This document shows positions 28,182 to 38,962 of a stretch of DNA of 48,011 nucleotides, one piece after another. The position numbers were made by a program, and so were the translations under genes. Numbering within the stretch: position 1 is the stretch's first letter; each line of letters opens with the position of its first letter. The stretch is taken from the NCBI RefSeq assembly GCF_017302315.1, contig NZ_JAFLDT010000025.1, positions 1-48,011 of the forward strand. The letters run 5' to 3'. Origin of the DNA: Zoogloea sp. (lineage in GTDB: Bacteria; Pseudomonadota; Gammaproteobacteria; Burkholderiales; Rhodocyclaceae). The notes below the pieces were generated by a model, which worked only from the letters and a program-made list of their open reading frames with translations, was not told the origin of the DNA and made no database searches.

Positions 28182-28720
28182 CACCAATCGGCTTCCCAAT
28201 CCACCTGAATCCTGCCAGCAGAAACGTCCACTTCCGTGACATACGCTGCGACGAAGGGGATCAGCCTTTCGGCATCTCCATCCTGAATCTGCAGCACGTC
28301 ATGTGCGCCGGTGGAGAGCAGCCCCGACACTTTGCCAAACGGAACACCGGTAGCATTGAAAACGTCCAGCCCAACCAGGTCCGCCCAGTAGTATTCGTCC
28401 TTTTCAGGCTTGGGCAAGGCATCACGAGGCGCAGCAACAAAGTAGCCCGTGACCGCTTCGGCACCATTACGATCAGGCACTTCGGCAAAGCTGGCAACAA
28501 TACCGCCCTTGCCATGCTCCCTGCACCCCTTCAACGTAAACGGAACCCACTCCTTGCCATCCGGATCCGTGGCGAGCCACCACTGGGGGATCTTCTTCCA
28601 GGAAAGCGGATCATCGCCAAAGGGATGCACCTTGACCCAGCCCCCGACGCCAAAGGGCGCAACGATGCGCCCCAGGACGATCATGGATGGGTCTTGAGAC
28701 AGATCGGAAGACCCTGACAA
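28181..28720 (-). CDS. rimM: 16S rRNA processing protein RimM
   Basis: Ribosome maturation factor that acts on the 30S head with ribosomal protein S19. With the TTG start at 28720 it has 179 residues; with ATG 28684 ([15 protein letters not shown]) it has 167, close to many homologues. Neither start has a strong ribosome-binding site, so translation is probably coupled to rpsP, whose stop lies one base before the TTG. The RimM N-terminal barrel ([19 protein letters not shown]) and the C-terminal PRC-barrel ([20 protein letters not shown], then [13 protein letters not shown]) are clear. Confidence 0.93.
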   Translation of the reverse strand: MSGSSDLSQDPSMIVLGRIVAPFGVGGWVKVHPFGDDPLSWKKIPQWWLATDPDGKEWVPFTLKGCREHGKGGIVASFAEVPDRNGAEAVTGYFVAAPRDALPKPEKDEYYWADLVGLDVFNATGVPFGKVSGLLSTGAHDVLQIQDGDAERLIPFVAAYVTEVDVSAGRIQVDWEADW

Positions 28721-28721
28721 C

Positions 28722-28973
28722 TCAGGCGGCGGCCTTGGCGGCCTGCTTCACGAGGCGGGAGACGGTGTCGGAAAGCTGGGCACCGTGACCTTGCCAGTGG
28801 GACAGACGCTCGGCATTGACCACGAGGCTGACGGCATTGCCGGAAGCGACGGGGTTGTAGTAACCGATACGCTCAATAAAACGACCATCGCGACGATTAC
28901 GGGAATCGGCGGCAACGATGTTGTAGAAAGGACGCTTCTTGGAACCGCTGCGGGCGAGACGAATAACAACCAT
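28722..28973 (-). CDS. rpsP: 30S ribosomal protein S16
   Basis: Small-subunit ribosomal protein of 83 residues with the canonical start [20 protein letters not shown] and the block [13 protein letters not shown]. It is the first gene of the rpsP-rimM-trmD-rplS operon. A good sigma-70 promoter lies 38 bases upstream of its start codon, measured from the -10 box. Confidence 0.98.
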   Translation of the reverse strand: MVVIRLARSGSKKRPFYNIVAADSRNRRDGRFIERIGYYNPVASGNAVSLVVNAERLSHWQGHGAQLSDTVSRLVKQAAKAAA

Positions 28974-29010
28974 GACTTGTTCCTGATCCGATGAAATGGA
29001 AAAACGTCGG

Positions 29011-29039
29011 ATAATAGATTACCCGGGGAAAAACATCAA
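29011..29039 (-). promoter_or_regulatory. rpsP operon promoter
   Basis: On the minus strand: -35 TTGATG (29039-29034), a 17-base spacer, then -10 TATTAT (29016-29011). Spacing is optimal and both boxes match well. It lies directly upstream of rpsP in the divergent spacer. Confidence 0.75.
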
Positions 29040-29172
29040 GGTTCATGCATCTATCACGGCTTCGTCACCCTACATCCCTCCAGGTCTCAACCTGGTTCAA
29101 AAACGCCGAAACGCGGCACATGTCCCGGGGATTTAATTACAATGACGTCCTGGCCACGAGACTTCCCAGGCA

Positions 29173-30663
29173 ATGAGCGCCGCCGACTCCAACCTTTCCG
29201 ATCGCACAGCGCCAGTTCTCGACTGGCTGGCTTCCCCCCTGTCTGACGACGCAGACCTGGAATTGGCGACGCTTGTTCGCCATCTTGACGAGCTCGGCCG
29301 CTCCGATGTGAGTCGCAGCCAGCTCCAACGCTGCCTGGATCTCTTGCACACCCGCAGCATGGCCATCAGCCGACAGTTCCGTGGGCGCCTGGCCGTTGCC
29401 TCGCTGCCGCTGACTCTTGGGTTGCATCGTTCAGCGACACGACTGGTGTCGGCACTCGGCAAGCTGGTTATCTGGCACGAGGAAGTCCTGAACGAAATAC
29501 GCCACCGGCTGGTTCGGACACTACGCCGCAATCCGGCCACGATCAGCGCCAAGGCGCTTGAGCTGCTCGGCGAGCAGCTCACCGTGGCCCACCTCGCAGG
29601 CAACAGCGCGCCCTACGACTTCTGGCTGAAAGCCCACTCCCTATATGCAGGGAGCGGAGCGGAGGCGGAGCCCGGGCAAGGCGACGAAGCACCCGAAAGT
29701 GCCAAAGCCGCTTACAAGTATCTCCTGGCCTTTTCGGCCGCTCACCCAGAGGGTCTCACGGGCAAGGAGATCTGCTGGCTGTCCGAGTTCATCGCCGGCA
29801 ATGCAAGCAGCACCTCGATTCGCCACTCGCCCCCGGGGGACGACGAACTGGGCTGGTTCTGGCTGGACCCGGATCAAGACACTCAGCCCATGTCGATACA
29901 CCGGCGCCATCCACCCGACCTGGACGGGCTGCTCTATTTCTCGGGTGAAGAACTTGCCCGTCGTGCCACATCCCTGATAGATCGCCTTGAAGGCGACGCC
30001 CCTCCACCCAGCGACTTCCATGCTGGGCTGGACCGGGCGGAAGCGGCCTCACTCCTGAGGCGGGTCAGGGAGTACTGGGCCTGCCCACCGCGCCGGGAGC
30101 ACTCGCGCCGACGCAGTCAATATGCCGTTCGGGTTTGCTGTGGACTTGACACCATCTGGAAGATGCTCCGTGATCCGGGCCTGCCCCGTCAGGCGCTGTA
30201 CTCATCTGAATGGATGGTGATCAATGAAAGCCCCACCGGCTACGCCATCATGCAAGTCACGGGTACGGCCAGTGATCTGACTGCCGGCATGGCGCTGGCC
30301 CTGCGCCGCAGCGATGGGGAGCCTTGGACATTGTGCGTGGTGCGCTGGATCCGCACCGAGACACCCGAGCAGATCGAGCTCGGCCTGCAAGTTCTTGCCA
30401 ATTCCGCCAAACCGGTTACCGTTGGCTTCCGCAATGCCAACCGCACCCGGCCCATGAGTCCAGCCCTGGTGTTGCCGCCAGTTCTTGCGCTCGGTCGTCA
30501 GCAGTCCATTCTTGCTCCTGCGGGTACTTATTCGGCACGCCGCTTCATGCTTGTGTCGGACACCAATCGCCTCTACATCGCCCAGGGACGCCTCCTAAGC
30601 CTCGACATGCAGACCGCCGCAGTAGAACTTTTTCAGTACGAAATCGACCCCTACCCCCTTTGA
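29173..30663 (+). CDS. Uncharacterised protein with C-terminal PilZ-like c-di-GMP-binding motif
   Basis: Soluble protein of 496 residues without signal peptide or membrane segment. The N-terminal 280 residues are largely helical and match no family I recognise. Near the C-terminus there is an RxxxR motif (Arg308 to Arg312, RREHSR) and, 39 residues later, an [D/N]xSxxG motif (Asn351, Ser353, Gly356 in VINESPTGYAIM). These are the two c-di-GMP-binding motifs of PilZ domains. The strand pattern after them (GMALALR, WTLCVVRWI, LGLQVL) fits a PilZ-type barrel. It is divergent from rpsP and ends 13 bases inside the convergent YihY gene. A c-di-GMP effector role is inferred from the motifs alone. 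Confidence 0.75.
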   Translation: MSAADSNLSDRTAPVLDWLASPLSDDADLELATLVRHLDELGRSDVSRSQLQRCLDLLHTRSMAISRQFRGRLAVASLPLTLGLHRSATRLVSALGKLVIWHEEVLNEIRHRLVRTLRRNPATISAKALELLGEQLTVAHLAGNSAPYDFWLKAHSLYAGSGAEAEPGQGDEAPESAKAAYKYLLAFSAAHPEGLTGKEICWLSEFIAGNASSTSIRHSPPGDDELGWFWLDPDQDTQPMSIHRRHPPDLDGLLYFSGEELARRATSLIDRLEGDAPPPSDFHAGLDRAEAASLLRRVREYWACPPRREHSRRRSQYAVRVCCGLDTIWKMLRDPGLPRQALYSSEWMVINESPTGYAIMQVTGTASDLTAGMALALRRSDGEPWTLCVVRWIRTETPEQIELGLQVLANSAKPVTVGFRNANRTRPMSPALVLPPVLALGRQQSILAPAGTYSARRFMLVSDTNRLYIAQGRLLSLDMQTAAVELFQYEIDPYPL

Positions 30664-31919
30664 CTGGCGGCCCGCCCGCGCGCCAGCAACTGGCTGAGTG
30701 ACACATCCGCCGCCGTGTGCACGGCCGACAGCAAGTGCTGCCATGGCGCCACGACCCATGATTCAGGCCCGTTTGCCCGACCATCGGTGTCCGGCAGGGG
30801 CGCCAAGCCAAAAAGCGCCACCAGTTCCGACAACAGCACACCCTCGGCAGAACGCGCCAGCAACCATCCACCGGAATCCCCGCGCACGACGATTCTCGAT
30901 GAAGAAAGAAGCGCGAGCGCCTCTCGAACCTCGTCATGGCCGACCCGCGCCACGTCGGCCAGTCGCACCACCGACCGGCACTCGCCGACAGATTGAGCCT
31001 CAGCGAGCTCGGCAAGGATCAGCAATGCCACATAGAGGGGACGCCCGGGAAAATCGGGCAACGGTCGCCTCCGCAGACTCCGCTCGGGAAGGACGGCCGC
31101 GACGACGGCTCCGAGCAGGATGATGATCCACGAGAGATAGAGCCACAGAAGAAAGATCGGTACGACGGCGAATGCCCCATAGACCAGGGTGTAGCTGGGA
31201 AAGTGAGCCAGGTAGAGCCCAAAAAGCCGTTGCATGACAAGGAACGCACCGGCCGCCAGCAAGCCCGCCAGACCGGCGTCGGCAAGCCGGACACTGCAAT
31301 GCGGAACAGCAAAATACAGCGTTGCAAAAACCCCGGAGAGCACAGCCAGGGAAACCAGCCGCAAACCTGCCACCTCCAGCCAGACGGGCTCATTCATCAG
31401 ATCCAGGGACACACTCAGCATCGCTCCGGCAGCAAAGACGCCCCCGGCCAACAGGAGAGGCCCCAGGGAAAGTACAGCCCAATATGCCACCAGGCGGCTG
31501 GCCCAGGGTCTGTGGGCCTGCACCCGCCAGATCTGGTTGATCACCTGATCGATGGTCCGCATCAGCATGATTGCCGTCAGGATCAGCACAACGCCGCCCA
31601 CAATGGTCAGATTGGTGGCTTTCTGGCTGAACTGCAAAGCGTAGGTGGCGATCACCTTTCCCGCCTTCTCGGGAAGCAGGTTATCAAGCAGGAAGCCCTG
31701 CAACGCATCCCTGAATCGCTGGGACTGGGGAAACTTGCTGAATACCACGGCGACGAGCGTCACAAAGGGCACAAGTGACAACAGGGACGTAAACGCCAGA
31801 CTGGCCGCAACCTGAGAGCACCGACCATCCCTGAAACGCCGCAATACCGCGCTCAGCAATAGCTGCAATGCCACGACTGATGAACGAAGGCGGTCACCGG
31901 AATCAAGCGCGGAGTTCAT
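30651..31919 (-). CDS. YihY/BrkB-family inner-membrane protein
   Basis: Polytopic membrane protein of 422 residues. The N-terminal 290 residues hold about six membrane segments with family features (ASLAFTSLLSLVPFVTLVAV, then TIDQVINQIWRV, and YGAFAVVPIFLLWLYLSW). The C-terminal 120 residues are soluble and resemble the winged-helix-like tail seen in longer members. The family was once called RNase BN, but that assignment belongs to another gene and should not be used. Its 3' end overlaps the convergent PilZ-like gene by 13 bases. The start ATG at 31919 lies close to the divergent wrbA promoter. Confidence 0.88.
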   Translation of the reverse strand: MNSALDSGDRLRSSVVALQLLLSAVLRRFRDGRCSQVAASLAFTSLLSLVPFVTLVAVVFSKFPQSQRFRDALQGFLLDNLLPEKAGKVIATYALQFSQKATNLTIVGGVVLILTAIMLMRTIDQVINQIWRVQAHRPWASRLVAYWAVLSLGPLLLAGGVFAAGAMLSVSLDLMNEPVWLEVAGLRLVSLAVLSGVFATLYFAVPHCSVRLADAGLAGLLAAGAFLVMQRLFGLYLAHFPSYTLVYGAFAVVPIFLLWLYLSWIIILLGAVVAAVLPERSLRRRPLPDFPGRPLYVALLILAELAEAQSVGECRSVVRLADVARVGHDEVREALALLSSSRIVVRGDSGGWLLARSAEGVLLSELVALFGLAPLPDTDGRANGPESWVVAPWQHLLSAVHTAADVSLSQLLARGRAASQRG

Positions 31920-31924
31920 TTACG

Positions 31925-32915
<991 letters not shown>

Positions 32916-32924
32916 ACGGCGGTA

Positions 32925-34460
32925 TCAGACCTGCGGATTCATCTTCTCCGCCCCCGCCTGGATCTTGTTCAGGGCATTGAGGTAGGCCTTGGCGGAGGCC
33001 ACGATGATGTCGGTGTCGGCGCCCTGGCCATTCACCACACGGCCATCCTTCGACAAGCGCACGGTGACCTCACCCTGGGCGTCGGTACCGGTGGTGATGG
33101 CATTCACCGAATACAGCAACAGCTCGGTTCCACTCTTCGCGACCACCTCGATCGCCTTGAAGGCCGCATCCACGGGCCCAGAACCACAGGACTCGGCCTT
33201 GGCTTCAGCCCCCCCTACCGCGAGGGTCACTCGCGCGCAGGGTATCTCGCCAGTCTCCGAGTGAAATGAGGACGACAGCAAGCGAAAATACTCCTTCGGC
33301 TCTGAGCTCTCATCGCTCATCAACGCCTGCAGATCCTCATCGAAGATCTCGTGCTTTTTGTCGGCCAGCTCCTTGAATCGGGCAAAGGCATGATTGAGCT
33401 GCTCCTCAGAAGCGATATCGACACCCAGCTCCTGAAGGCGCGAGCGAAAGGCATTGCGTCCGGAGTGCTTGCCCATCACCAGCTTGTTGGTACTCCAACC
33501 CACGTCCTCGGCACGCATGATTTCATAAGTCTCACGATGCTTGAGCACACCATCCTGGTGAATCCCGGACTCGTGGGCAAAGGCGTTGGCACCCACAATC
33601 GCCTTATTGGGCTGAACGGGAAAACCCGTGATTCCGGAAACCAGCTTGGAAGCCGGGACAATCTGGGTGGTATCCACCCGGGTATCGCACTGGAAGACAT
33701 CCTTGCGGGTCCGCACCGCCATCACGATCTCCTCGAGCGAGGCGTTGCCGGCACGCTCACCCAGGCCATTGACCGTACACTCGACCTGCCGGGCACCGGC
33801 ACGCACCGCAGCCAGGGAATTCGCAACGGCCAACCCCAGGTCATTGTGGCAATGCACCGACCAGACTACCTTGTCGGAGCCGGGCACACGTTCGATCAAG
33901 CGGCGGATGGTCTCCGCAAACTGCTCCGGCACGTTGTAACCCACGGTGTCAGGGACGTTGATGGTCGTCGCCCCGGCCTTGATCACCGCCTCGAAGATTC
34001 GGCAAAGGAAATCGATTTCGGAACGGCCGGCATCCTCCGCAGAAAACTCGATATCGTCCGTGTATTCCTTCGCCCAGCCGATTGCCCGCACGGCCTGTTC
34101 GACCACCTGGTCGGGCGTCATGCGCAGCTTTTTCTCCATGTGGATCGGGCTGGTGGCGATGAAAGTATGGATACGGCCCGACGCAGCAGGACGGATCGCT
34201 TCACCGGCACGGCGGATATCGTTCTCGTTGGCCCGCGCCAGGGAACACACGGTGGACTCACGGATGGCCTCAGCAACAGCCTTGACGGCTTCGAAGTCGC
34301 CATTGGAGGCTGCCGCAAAGCCCGCCTCGATGACGTTAACCTTCATCCGTTCAAGTTGCCGGGCGATACGCAGCTTTTCATCCCGCGTCATCGATGCACC
34401 CGGGCTTTGCTCACCATCGCGCAGGGTCGTGTCGAAAATGATCAGCTGGTCGTTCATCAT
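32925..34460 (-). CDS. leuA: 2-isopropylmalate synthase
   Basis: First committed enzyme of leucine synthesis; it condenses 2-ketoisovalerate with acetyl-CoA. 511 residues from ATG 34460, chosen because GGGAG lies upstream at good spacing. The catalytic-domain motif [16 protein letters not shown] is near residues 8-23, the metal-ligand HCHNDLG-type motif appears as [10 protein letters not shown], and the C-terminal LeuA regulatory domain (about 385-505) is complete, so leucine feedback is expected. The start overlaps the stop of a 31-codon leader ORF. The gene follows pssA but has its own promoter candidate. Confidence 0.96.
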   Translation of the reverse strand: MMNDQLIIFDTTLRDGEQSPGASMTRDEKLRIARQLERMKVNVIEAGFAAASNGDFEAVKAVAEAIRESTVCSLARANENDIRRAGEAIRPAASGRIHTFIATSPIHMEKKLRMTPDQVVEQAVRAIGWAKEYTDDIEFSAEDAGRSEIDFLCRIFEAVIKAGATTINVPDTVGYNVPEQFAETIRRLIERVPGSDKVVWSVHCHNDLGLAVANSLAAVRAGARQVECTVNGLGERAGNASLEEIVMAVRTRKDVFQCDTRVDTTQIVPASKLVSGITGFPVQPNKAIVGANAFAHESGIHQDGVLKHRETYEIMRAEDVGWSTNKLVMGKHSGRNAFRSRLQELGVDIASEEQLNHAFARFKELADKKHEIFDEDLQALMSDESSEPKEYFRLLSSSFHSETGEIPCARVTLAVGGAEAKAESCGSGPVDAAFKAIEVVAKSGTELLLYSVNAITTGTDAQGEVTVRLSKDGRVVNGQGADTDIIVASAKAYLNALNKIQAGAEKMNPQV

Positions 34461-34552
34461 GGGCTCCCGCCGGTTCTTTGTAGTTGGATTGAGGCGCACC
34501 CTCGGCGTTCAATCAGCCGAAGGTGCAGGAGTTTGCGAATTGAATCTGGCAT
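34457..34552 (-). CDS. Putative leucine-rich leader peptide of leuA
   Basis: Short ORF of 31 codons directly upstream of leuA. Its residues 8-13 read LLHLRL, four Leu codons among six. The stop overlaps the leuA start as ATGA. The Leu codons fall in the 5' arm of an 11-bp hairpin (34526-34516 with 34506-34496, one G-U pair, 9-base loop). A promoter candidate lies just upstream, so the ORF would begin about 33 bases after transcription starts. Layout is as expected for leucine-dependent leader control, with coupling or attenuation. No T-run follows the hairpin, so transcription termination is not evident. Translation has not been shown. Confidence 0.5.
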   Translation of the reverse strand: MPDSIRKLLHLRLIERRGCASIQLQRTGGSP

Positions 34553-34591
34553 CTGGACACTCGGCTCACAGCCAAGCGCACCGGGGCCCGG

Positions 34592-34621
34592 ACTATAAAT
34601 CAGTCTTTTCCGACGCTGCAA
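34592..34621 (-). promoter_or_regulatory. leuA promoter candidate
   Basis: On the minus strand: -35 TTGCAG (34621-34616), an 18-base spacer, then -10 TATAGT (34597-34592). It overlaps the 3' end of pssA and would give a leader RNA of about 125 bases ahead of leuA. Confidence 0.6.
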
Positions 34622-35381
34622 CCGAAGCCTTTTGCCGACGACCCTTGATCCAGGCCCAGGCACCCAGGACATAGCCAGAGACCGCATAACAGAGGAAAAG
34701 GCCAAACAGCACTCCGGGCGGATAGCTGGAAATCAGCAGAAAGCCGAGAACGAAGGCGATGATGACAATGAAGGGCACACTACGGCGCAGGTTGATCTCT
34801 TTTCCACTGTAGAACAGCACGTTGCTGACCATTGAAACGCCAGCAAAGATGGTAAGAGCACAGCCGTACCAGCGCACATCGGGCCCGGCAATACCATTAT
34901 CAATCACGACCCACACCAGCCCTGCAACCAGGGCGGCCGCAGCCGGACTGGGCAAGCCCTGGAAATAGCGTTTGTCGATGACGTCAATATTGGTGTTGAA
35001 GCGCGCAAGCCGCAGGGCCGCACCTGCGCAATAGATGAAAGCCGCCATCCATCCGAGTTTGCCCATGCCCTTGAGCGCCCATTCGTACATGATCAGCGCC
35101 GGGGCCGCCCCGAAGGAAACCATGTCGGAGAGCGAATCGTACTCTGCGCCGAAAGCACTCTGGGTCCGCGTCAGACGGGCCACCCGGCCATCCAGGCCAT
35201 CGAGCACCATGGCGATGAAGATCGCCACTGCCGCCTGCTCGAACAACCCGTTCATGGCCTGGACAATCGCGTAGAAACCTGCGAAGAGCGCGGCCGTGGT
35301 GAACAGATTGGGAAGAATGTAGATGCCCCTGCGACGCCGTTCCGGGTTGAGCAGGGGTTTGCGGGATTGCAGATCGGCCAT
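34593..35381 (-). CDS. pssA: CDP-diacylglycerol-serine O-phosphatidyltransferase
   Basis: Integral membrane enzyme that makes phosphatidylserine from CDP-diacylglycerol and serine, the precursor of phosphatidylethanolamine. 262 residues from ATG 35381. The CDP-alcohol phosphotransferase motif is complete: DGLDGRVARLTRTQSAFG followed by AEYDSLSD (about residues 62-87). About seven hydrophobic segments follow. The open frame extends to 35450, but that would start within the ilvC terminator, so ATG 35381 is preferred; no strong ribosome-binding site is visible. The psd gene that often stands between ilvC and pssA in relatives is absent here. Confidence 0.93.
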   Translation of the reverse strand: MADLQSRKPLLNPERRRRGIYILPNLFTTAALFAGFYAIVQAMNGLFEQAAVAIFIAMVLDGLDGRVARLTRTQSAFGAEYDSLSDMVSFGAAPALIMYEWALKGMGKLGWMAAFIYCAGAALRLARFNTNIDVIDKRYFQGLPSPAAAALVAGLVWVVIDNGIAGPDVRWYGCALTIFAGVSMVSNVLFYSGKEINLRRSVPFIVIIAFVLGFLLISSYPPGVLFGLFLCYAVSGYVLGAWAWIKGRRQKASVAASEKTDL

Positions 35382-35410
35382 GGAGGGGACGATGGGTGAA
35401 GTCGAATGCG

Positions 35411-35416
35411 ATTGTA
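35411..35416 (-). promoter_or_regulatory. -10 box of a pssA promoter
   Basis: Minus-strand TACAAT, 30 bases before the pssA start and downstream of the ilvC terminator. The -35 region is not recognisable. It suggests pssA is transcribed separately from ilvBNC. Confidence 0.4.
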
Positions 35417-35440
35417 ACGCAGGACGCTGCGCGCGATCCG

Positions 35441-35471
35441 AAAACGACACGGGGGACTTTCGTCCCCCGTG
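35441..35471 (-). terminator. Rho-independent terminator after ilvC
   Basis: Perfect 10-bp stem CACGGGGGAC / GTCCCCCGTG (35448-35457 and 35462-35471) with a four-base loop, followed on the minus strand by CGTTTT. It ends the ilvB-ilvN-ilvC transcript before pssA. Confidence 0.85.
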
Positions 35472-35492
35472 CGCGTTTCAGGCCCGATGCGA

Positions 35493-36539
<1,047 letters not shown>

Positions 36540-36581
36540 TCACGGGACGGCTCGGGCGTCATCACCCAAACCGGACCCGCA

Positions 36582-37073
36582 TCAAACTTTCAATACCCGA
36601 TCACCGCGGCCAACACCGCAGATGCCGGAGCGGACGGTTTCAAGAATCAGGCTCGCGTCGATGGCGCCAACAAAAGAGTCGAGCTTGGCCTGATTACCGG
36701 TCAACTCGATCACGTAGCTGGTATCGGTGACATCAATGATTCGCCCACGGAAGATATCTGCCATGCGCTTCATTTCCTCCCGGTCCTTGCCGGTTGCCCG
36801 CACCTTGACCAGCATCAGCTCGCGCTCGATGTGGGCAGATTCCGACAGATCGACCACTTTGACAACCTCGACCAGCTTGTTGAGATGCTTTGTGATCTGT
36901 TCGACGATGTCATCCGAGCCGGACGTGACGATGGTCATGCGCGACAGGGAAGCGTCTTCGGTGGGCGCCACCGTAAGTGACTCGATATTGTAGCCACGGG
37001 CGGAAAACAGGCCGGACACGCGCGACAGCGCACCGGATTCATTCTCGATGAGAAGGGAGATGACGTGTCTCAT
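36582..37073 (-). CDS. ilvN: Acetolactate synthase small (regulatory) subunit
   Basis: Regulatory subunit of acetohydroxyacid synthase; it binds valine and stimulates the large subunit. 163 residues from ATG 37073 (MRHVISLLIENESGALSRV), the usual length. The N-terminal ACT domain (1-80, with FSARGYNIESLTVAPTED) and the C-terminal domain (IDASLILETVRSG near the end) are complete. The open frame continues upstream to 37166 but without family character. It lies between ilvB and ilvC and is also called ilvH in homologues. Confidence 0.95.
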   Translation of the reverse strand: MRHVISLLIENESGALSRVSGLFSARGYNIESLTVAPTEDASLSRMTIVTSGSDDIVEQITKHLNKLVEVVKVVDLSESAHIERELMLVKVRATGKDREEMKRMADIFRGRIIDVTDTSYVIELTGNQAKLDSFVGAIDASLILETVRSGICGVGRGDRVLKV

Positions 37074-37185
37074 AGGCGTCTTGTTCTGGATGGTCATCAG
37101 CCCGCGCAACCATTGGGCGTCGAGCGTCTGGGATGGTTCGGGAAACGGGCGCAAGCGGATTCCCACTGCAGGCCTTGCCAGTCGA

Positions 37186-38895
37186 TCAGAGATCCTCGGC
37201 CGACAGGATCATGTCCGTCAGGCCCTTGCCCCCCTGAACCATCGGATACACGTTCTCTGTGGCATCGACCTGAAAATCGAGGAAGACCAGATCGTTCTTC
37301 TGCTTGAACGCCTCCCGTAGCGCCCCCTCCACATCGCCCGGCTTGTCCACCCGCAGGCCCACATGGCCGTAGGCCGCAGCCAGCTTCGAAAAATCAGGCA
37401 AGGCATCCATGTAGGACTCGGAGTAACGGTTCCCGTGGAAGAGCTCCTGCCACTGGCGCACCATGCCCAAGTAGCCATTGTTGAGCAGGACGACCTTGAT
37501 GGGCAGACGGAACTGCTTGCAGGTAGAGAGCTCCTGGATGTTCATCTGGATTGACCCTTCGCCGGTAACACAGGCGACTGGCGACCCGGGATGCGCGAGC
37601 TGAACACCCATGGCAGCGGGCAGACCGAAGCCCATGGTGCCGAGTCCGCCAGAATTCACCCAACGGCGCGGCTTGTCGAACTTGTAGTACTGGGCAGCCC
37701 ACATCTGGTGCTGGCCCACGTCGGAGGTCACGAAGGCATCCCCCCCCGTGACTTCCCATAGCTTCCGGATCACGTACTGAGGCTTGATCAGGCCGTCGTC
37801 CTGGGAGAACTTCAGGCAATCCCGGCGACGCCACTCTTCGATCTGCTTCCACCAGCTTCCAAGGGACTCCTGGTCGGGCTTCTCGGAGGCGCCCTCAAGC
37901 AAGGCAAGCAGCTCTCCAAGAACCTCGCCCACATCACCCACAATAGGCACATCCACCTTCACACGCTTCGAGATGGACGAAGGATCAATGTCGATATGAA
38001 TGATCTTGCGCGGTTCGGAGGCGAAATGCGCCGGGCTGCCGATCACCCGATCGTCAAAACGGGCGCCAACTGCGAGGAGAACGTCGCAGTAGTGCATGCC
38101 CATATTGGCTTCGTAGTTGCCGTGCATGCCCAACATGCCCACAAACTGCCTGTCAGTGGCCGGATAGCCTCCCAGGCCCATGAGGGTATTGGTACAGGGG
38201 AAACCCAGCTTGCGCACCAGTGTCGTCAGCTTGTCCGCCGCATCGCCAAGCACCACGCCACCGCCGGCGTAGACCATGGGCCGCTTCGCTTCCAGAAGAA
38301 GCTGCAGGGCCTTCTTGATCTGGCCTTGATGTCCCTTGATCGTCGGGTTGTAGGAGCGCATGGAGACGCTTTGCGGGTAGACAAACTCGCACTTCTGAGC
38401 GGTGATGTCCTTGGGAATATCGACCAGGACCGGGCCGGGACGGCCCGTACGGGCCAGATAGAAGGCTTTCTTGATCGTTTCCGCGATCTCCCGGACATCC
38501 CTGACCAGGAAGTTGTGCTTCACACAGGGGCGAGTGATGCCAACGGTATCGACCTCCTGGAAAGCGTCCTGTCCGATGGCGGCGGAGGGAACTTGGCCGG
38601 AAATCACCACCATGGGAATTGAGTCGCAAAACGCGGTCGCAATGCCGGTCACAGCATTTGTCGCCCCCGGCCCCGATGTCACGAGGGCGACGCCCACCTT
38701 CTCGGTCGAACGGGCATATCCGTCCGCCGCATGGATCGCCGCCTGCTCGTGGCGCACCAGAACGTGGCGCACCGAATCCTGCTTGAAGAGCTCATCGTAG
38801 ATGTACAGCACAGCCCCACCGGGATAGCCGAAAAGATAATCGACCTTTTCTTCCTGGAGGCACCTGATTACAATTTCCGCACCGGTAATGACCAT
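37186..38895 (-). CDS. ilvB: Acetolactate synthase large (catalytic) subunit
   Basis: Thiamine-diphosphate and FAD enzyme that makes acetolactate or acetohydroxybutyrate, the first shared step of branched-chain amino acid synthesis. 569 residues from ATG 38895; a GTG lies one codon upstream. Visible features: the catalytic Glu region VRHEQAAIHAADGYAR (about residues 46-61), the GPGATNAVTG loop, and the ThDP motif VTGEGSIQMNIQEL with NNGYLGMVRQWQ after it. The ThDP motif has GEG where GDG is most common. First gene of the operon, divergent from the sigma factor gene. Also called ilvI in homologues. Confidence 0.97.
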   Translation of the reverse strand: MVITGAEIVIRCLQEEKVDYLFGYPGGAVLYIYDELFKQDSVRHVLVRHEQAAIHAADGYARSTEKVGVALVTSGPGATNAVTGIATAFCDSIPMVVISGQVPSAAIGQDAFQEVDTVGITRPCVKHNFLVRDVREIAETIKKAFYLARTGRPGPVLVDIPKDITAQKCEFVYPQSVSMRSYNPTIKGHQGQIKKALQLLLEAKRPMVYAGGGVVLGDAADKLTTLVRKLGFPCTNTLMGLGGYPATDRQFVGMLGMHGNYEANMGMHYCDVLLAVGARFDDRVIGSPAHFASEPRKIIHIDIDPSSISKRVKVDVPIVGDVGEVLGELLALLEGASEKPDQESLGSWWKQIEEWRRRDCLKFSQDDGLIKPQYVIRKLWEVTGGDAFVTSDVGQHQMWAAQYYKFDKPRRWVNSGGLGTMGFGLPAAMGVQLAHPGSPVACVTGEGSIQMNIQELSTCKQFRLPIKVVLLNNGYLGMVRQWQELFHGNRYSESYMDALPDFSKLAAAYGHVGLRVDKPGDVEGALREAFKQKNDLVFLDFQVDATENVYPMVQGGKGLTDMILSAEDL

Positions 38896-38933
38896 CACTG
38901 CACCCGAGCTGTATCGGCGATGTAAAACGTTGA

Positions 38934-38962
38934 ACCATACCGCCGACCCGGCGATTGGTCAA
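38934..38962 (-). promoter_or_regulatory. ilvB operon promoter candidate
   Basis: On the minus strand: -35 TTGACC (38962-38957), a 17-base spacer, then -10 TATGGT (38939-38934). It implies a leader of only about 30 bases, so no room for an attenuator between this promoter and ilvB. Confidence 0.55.
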
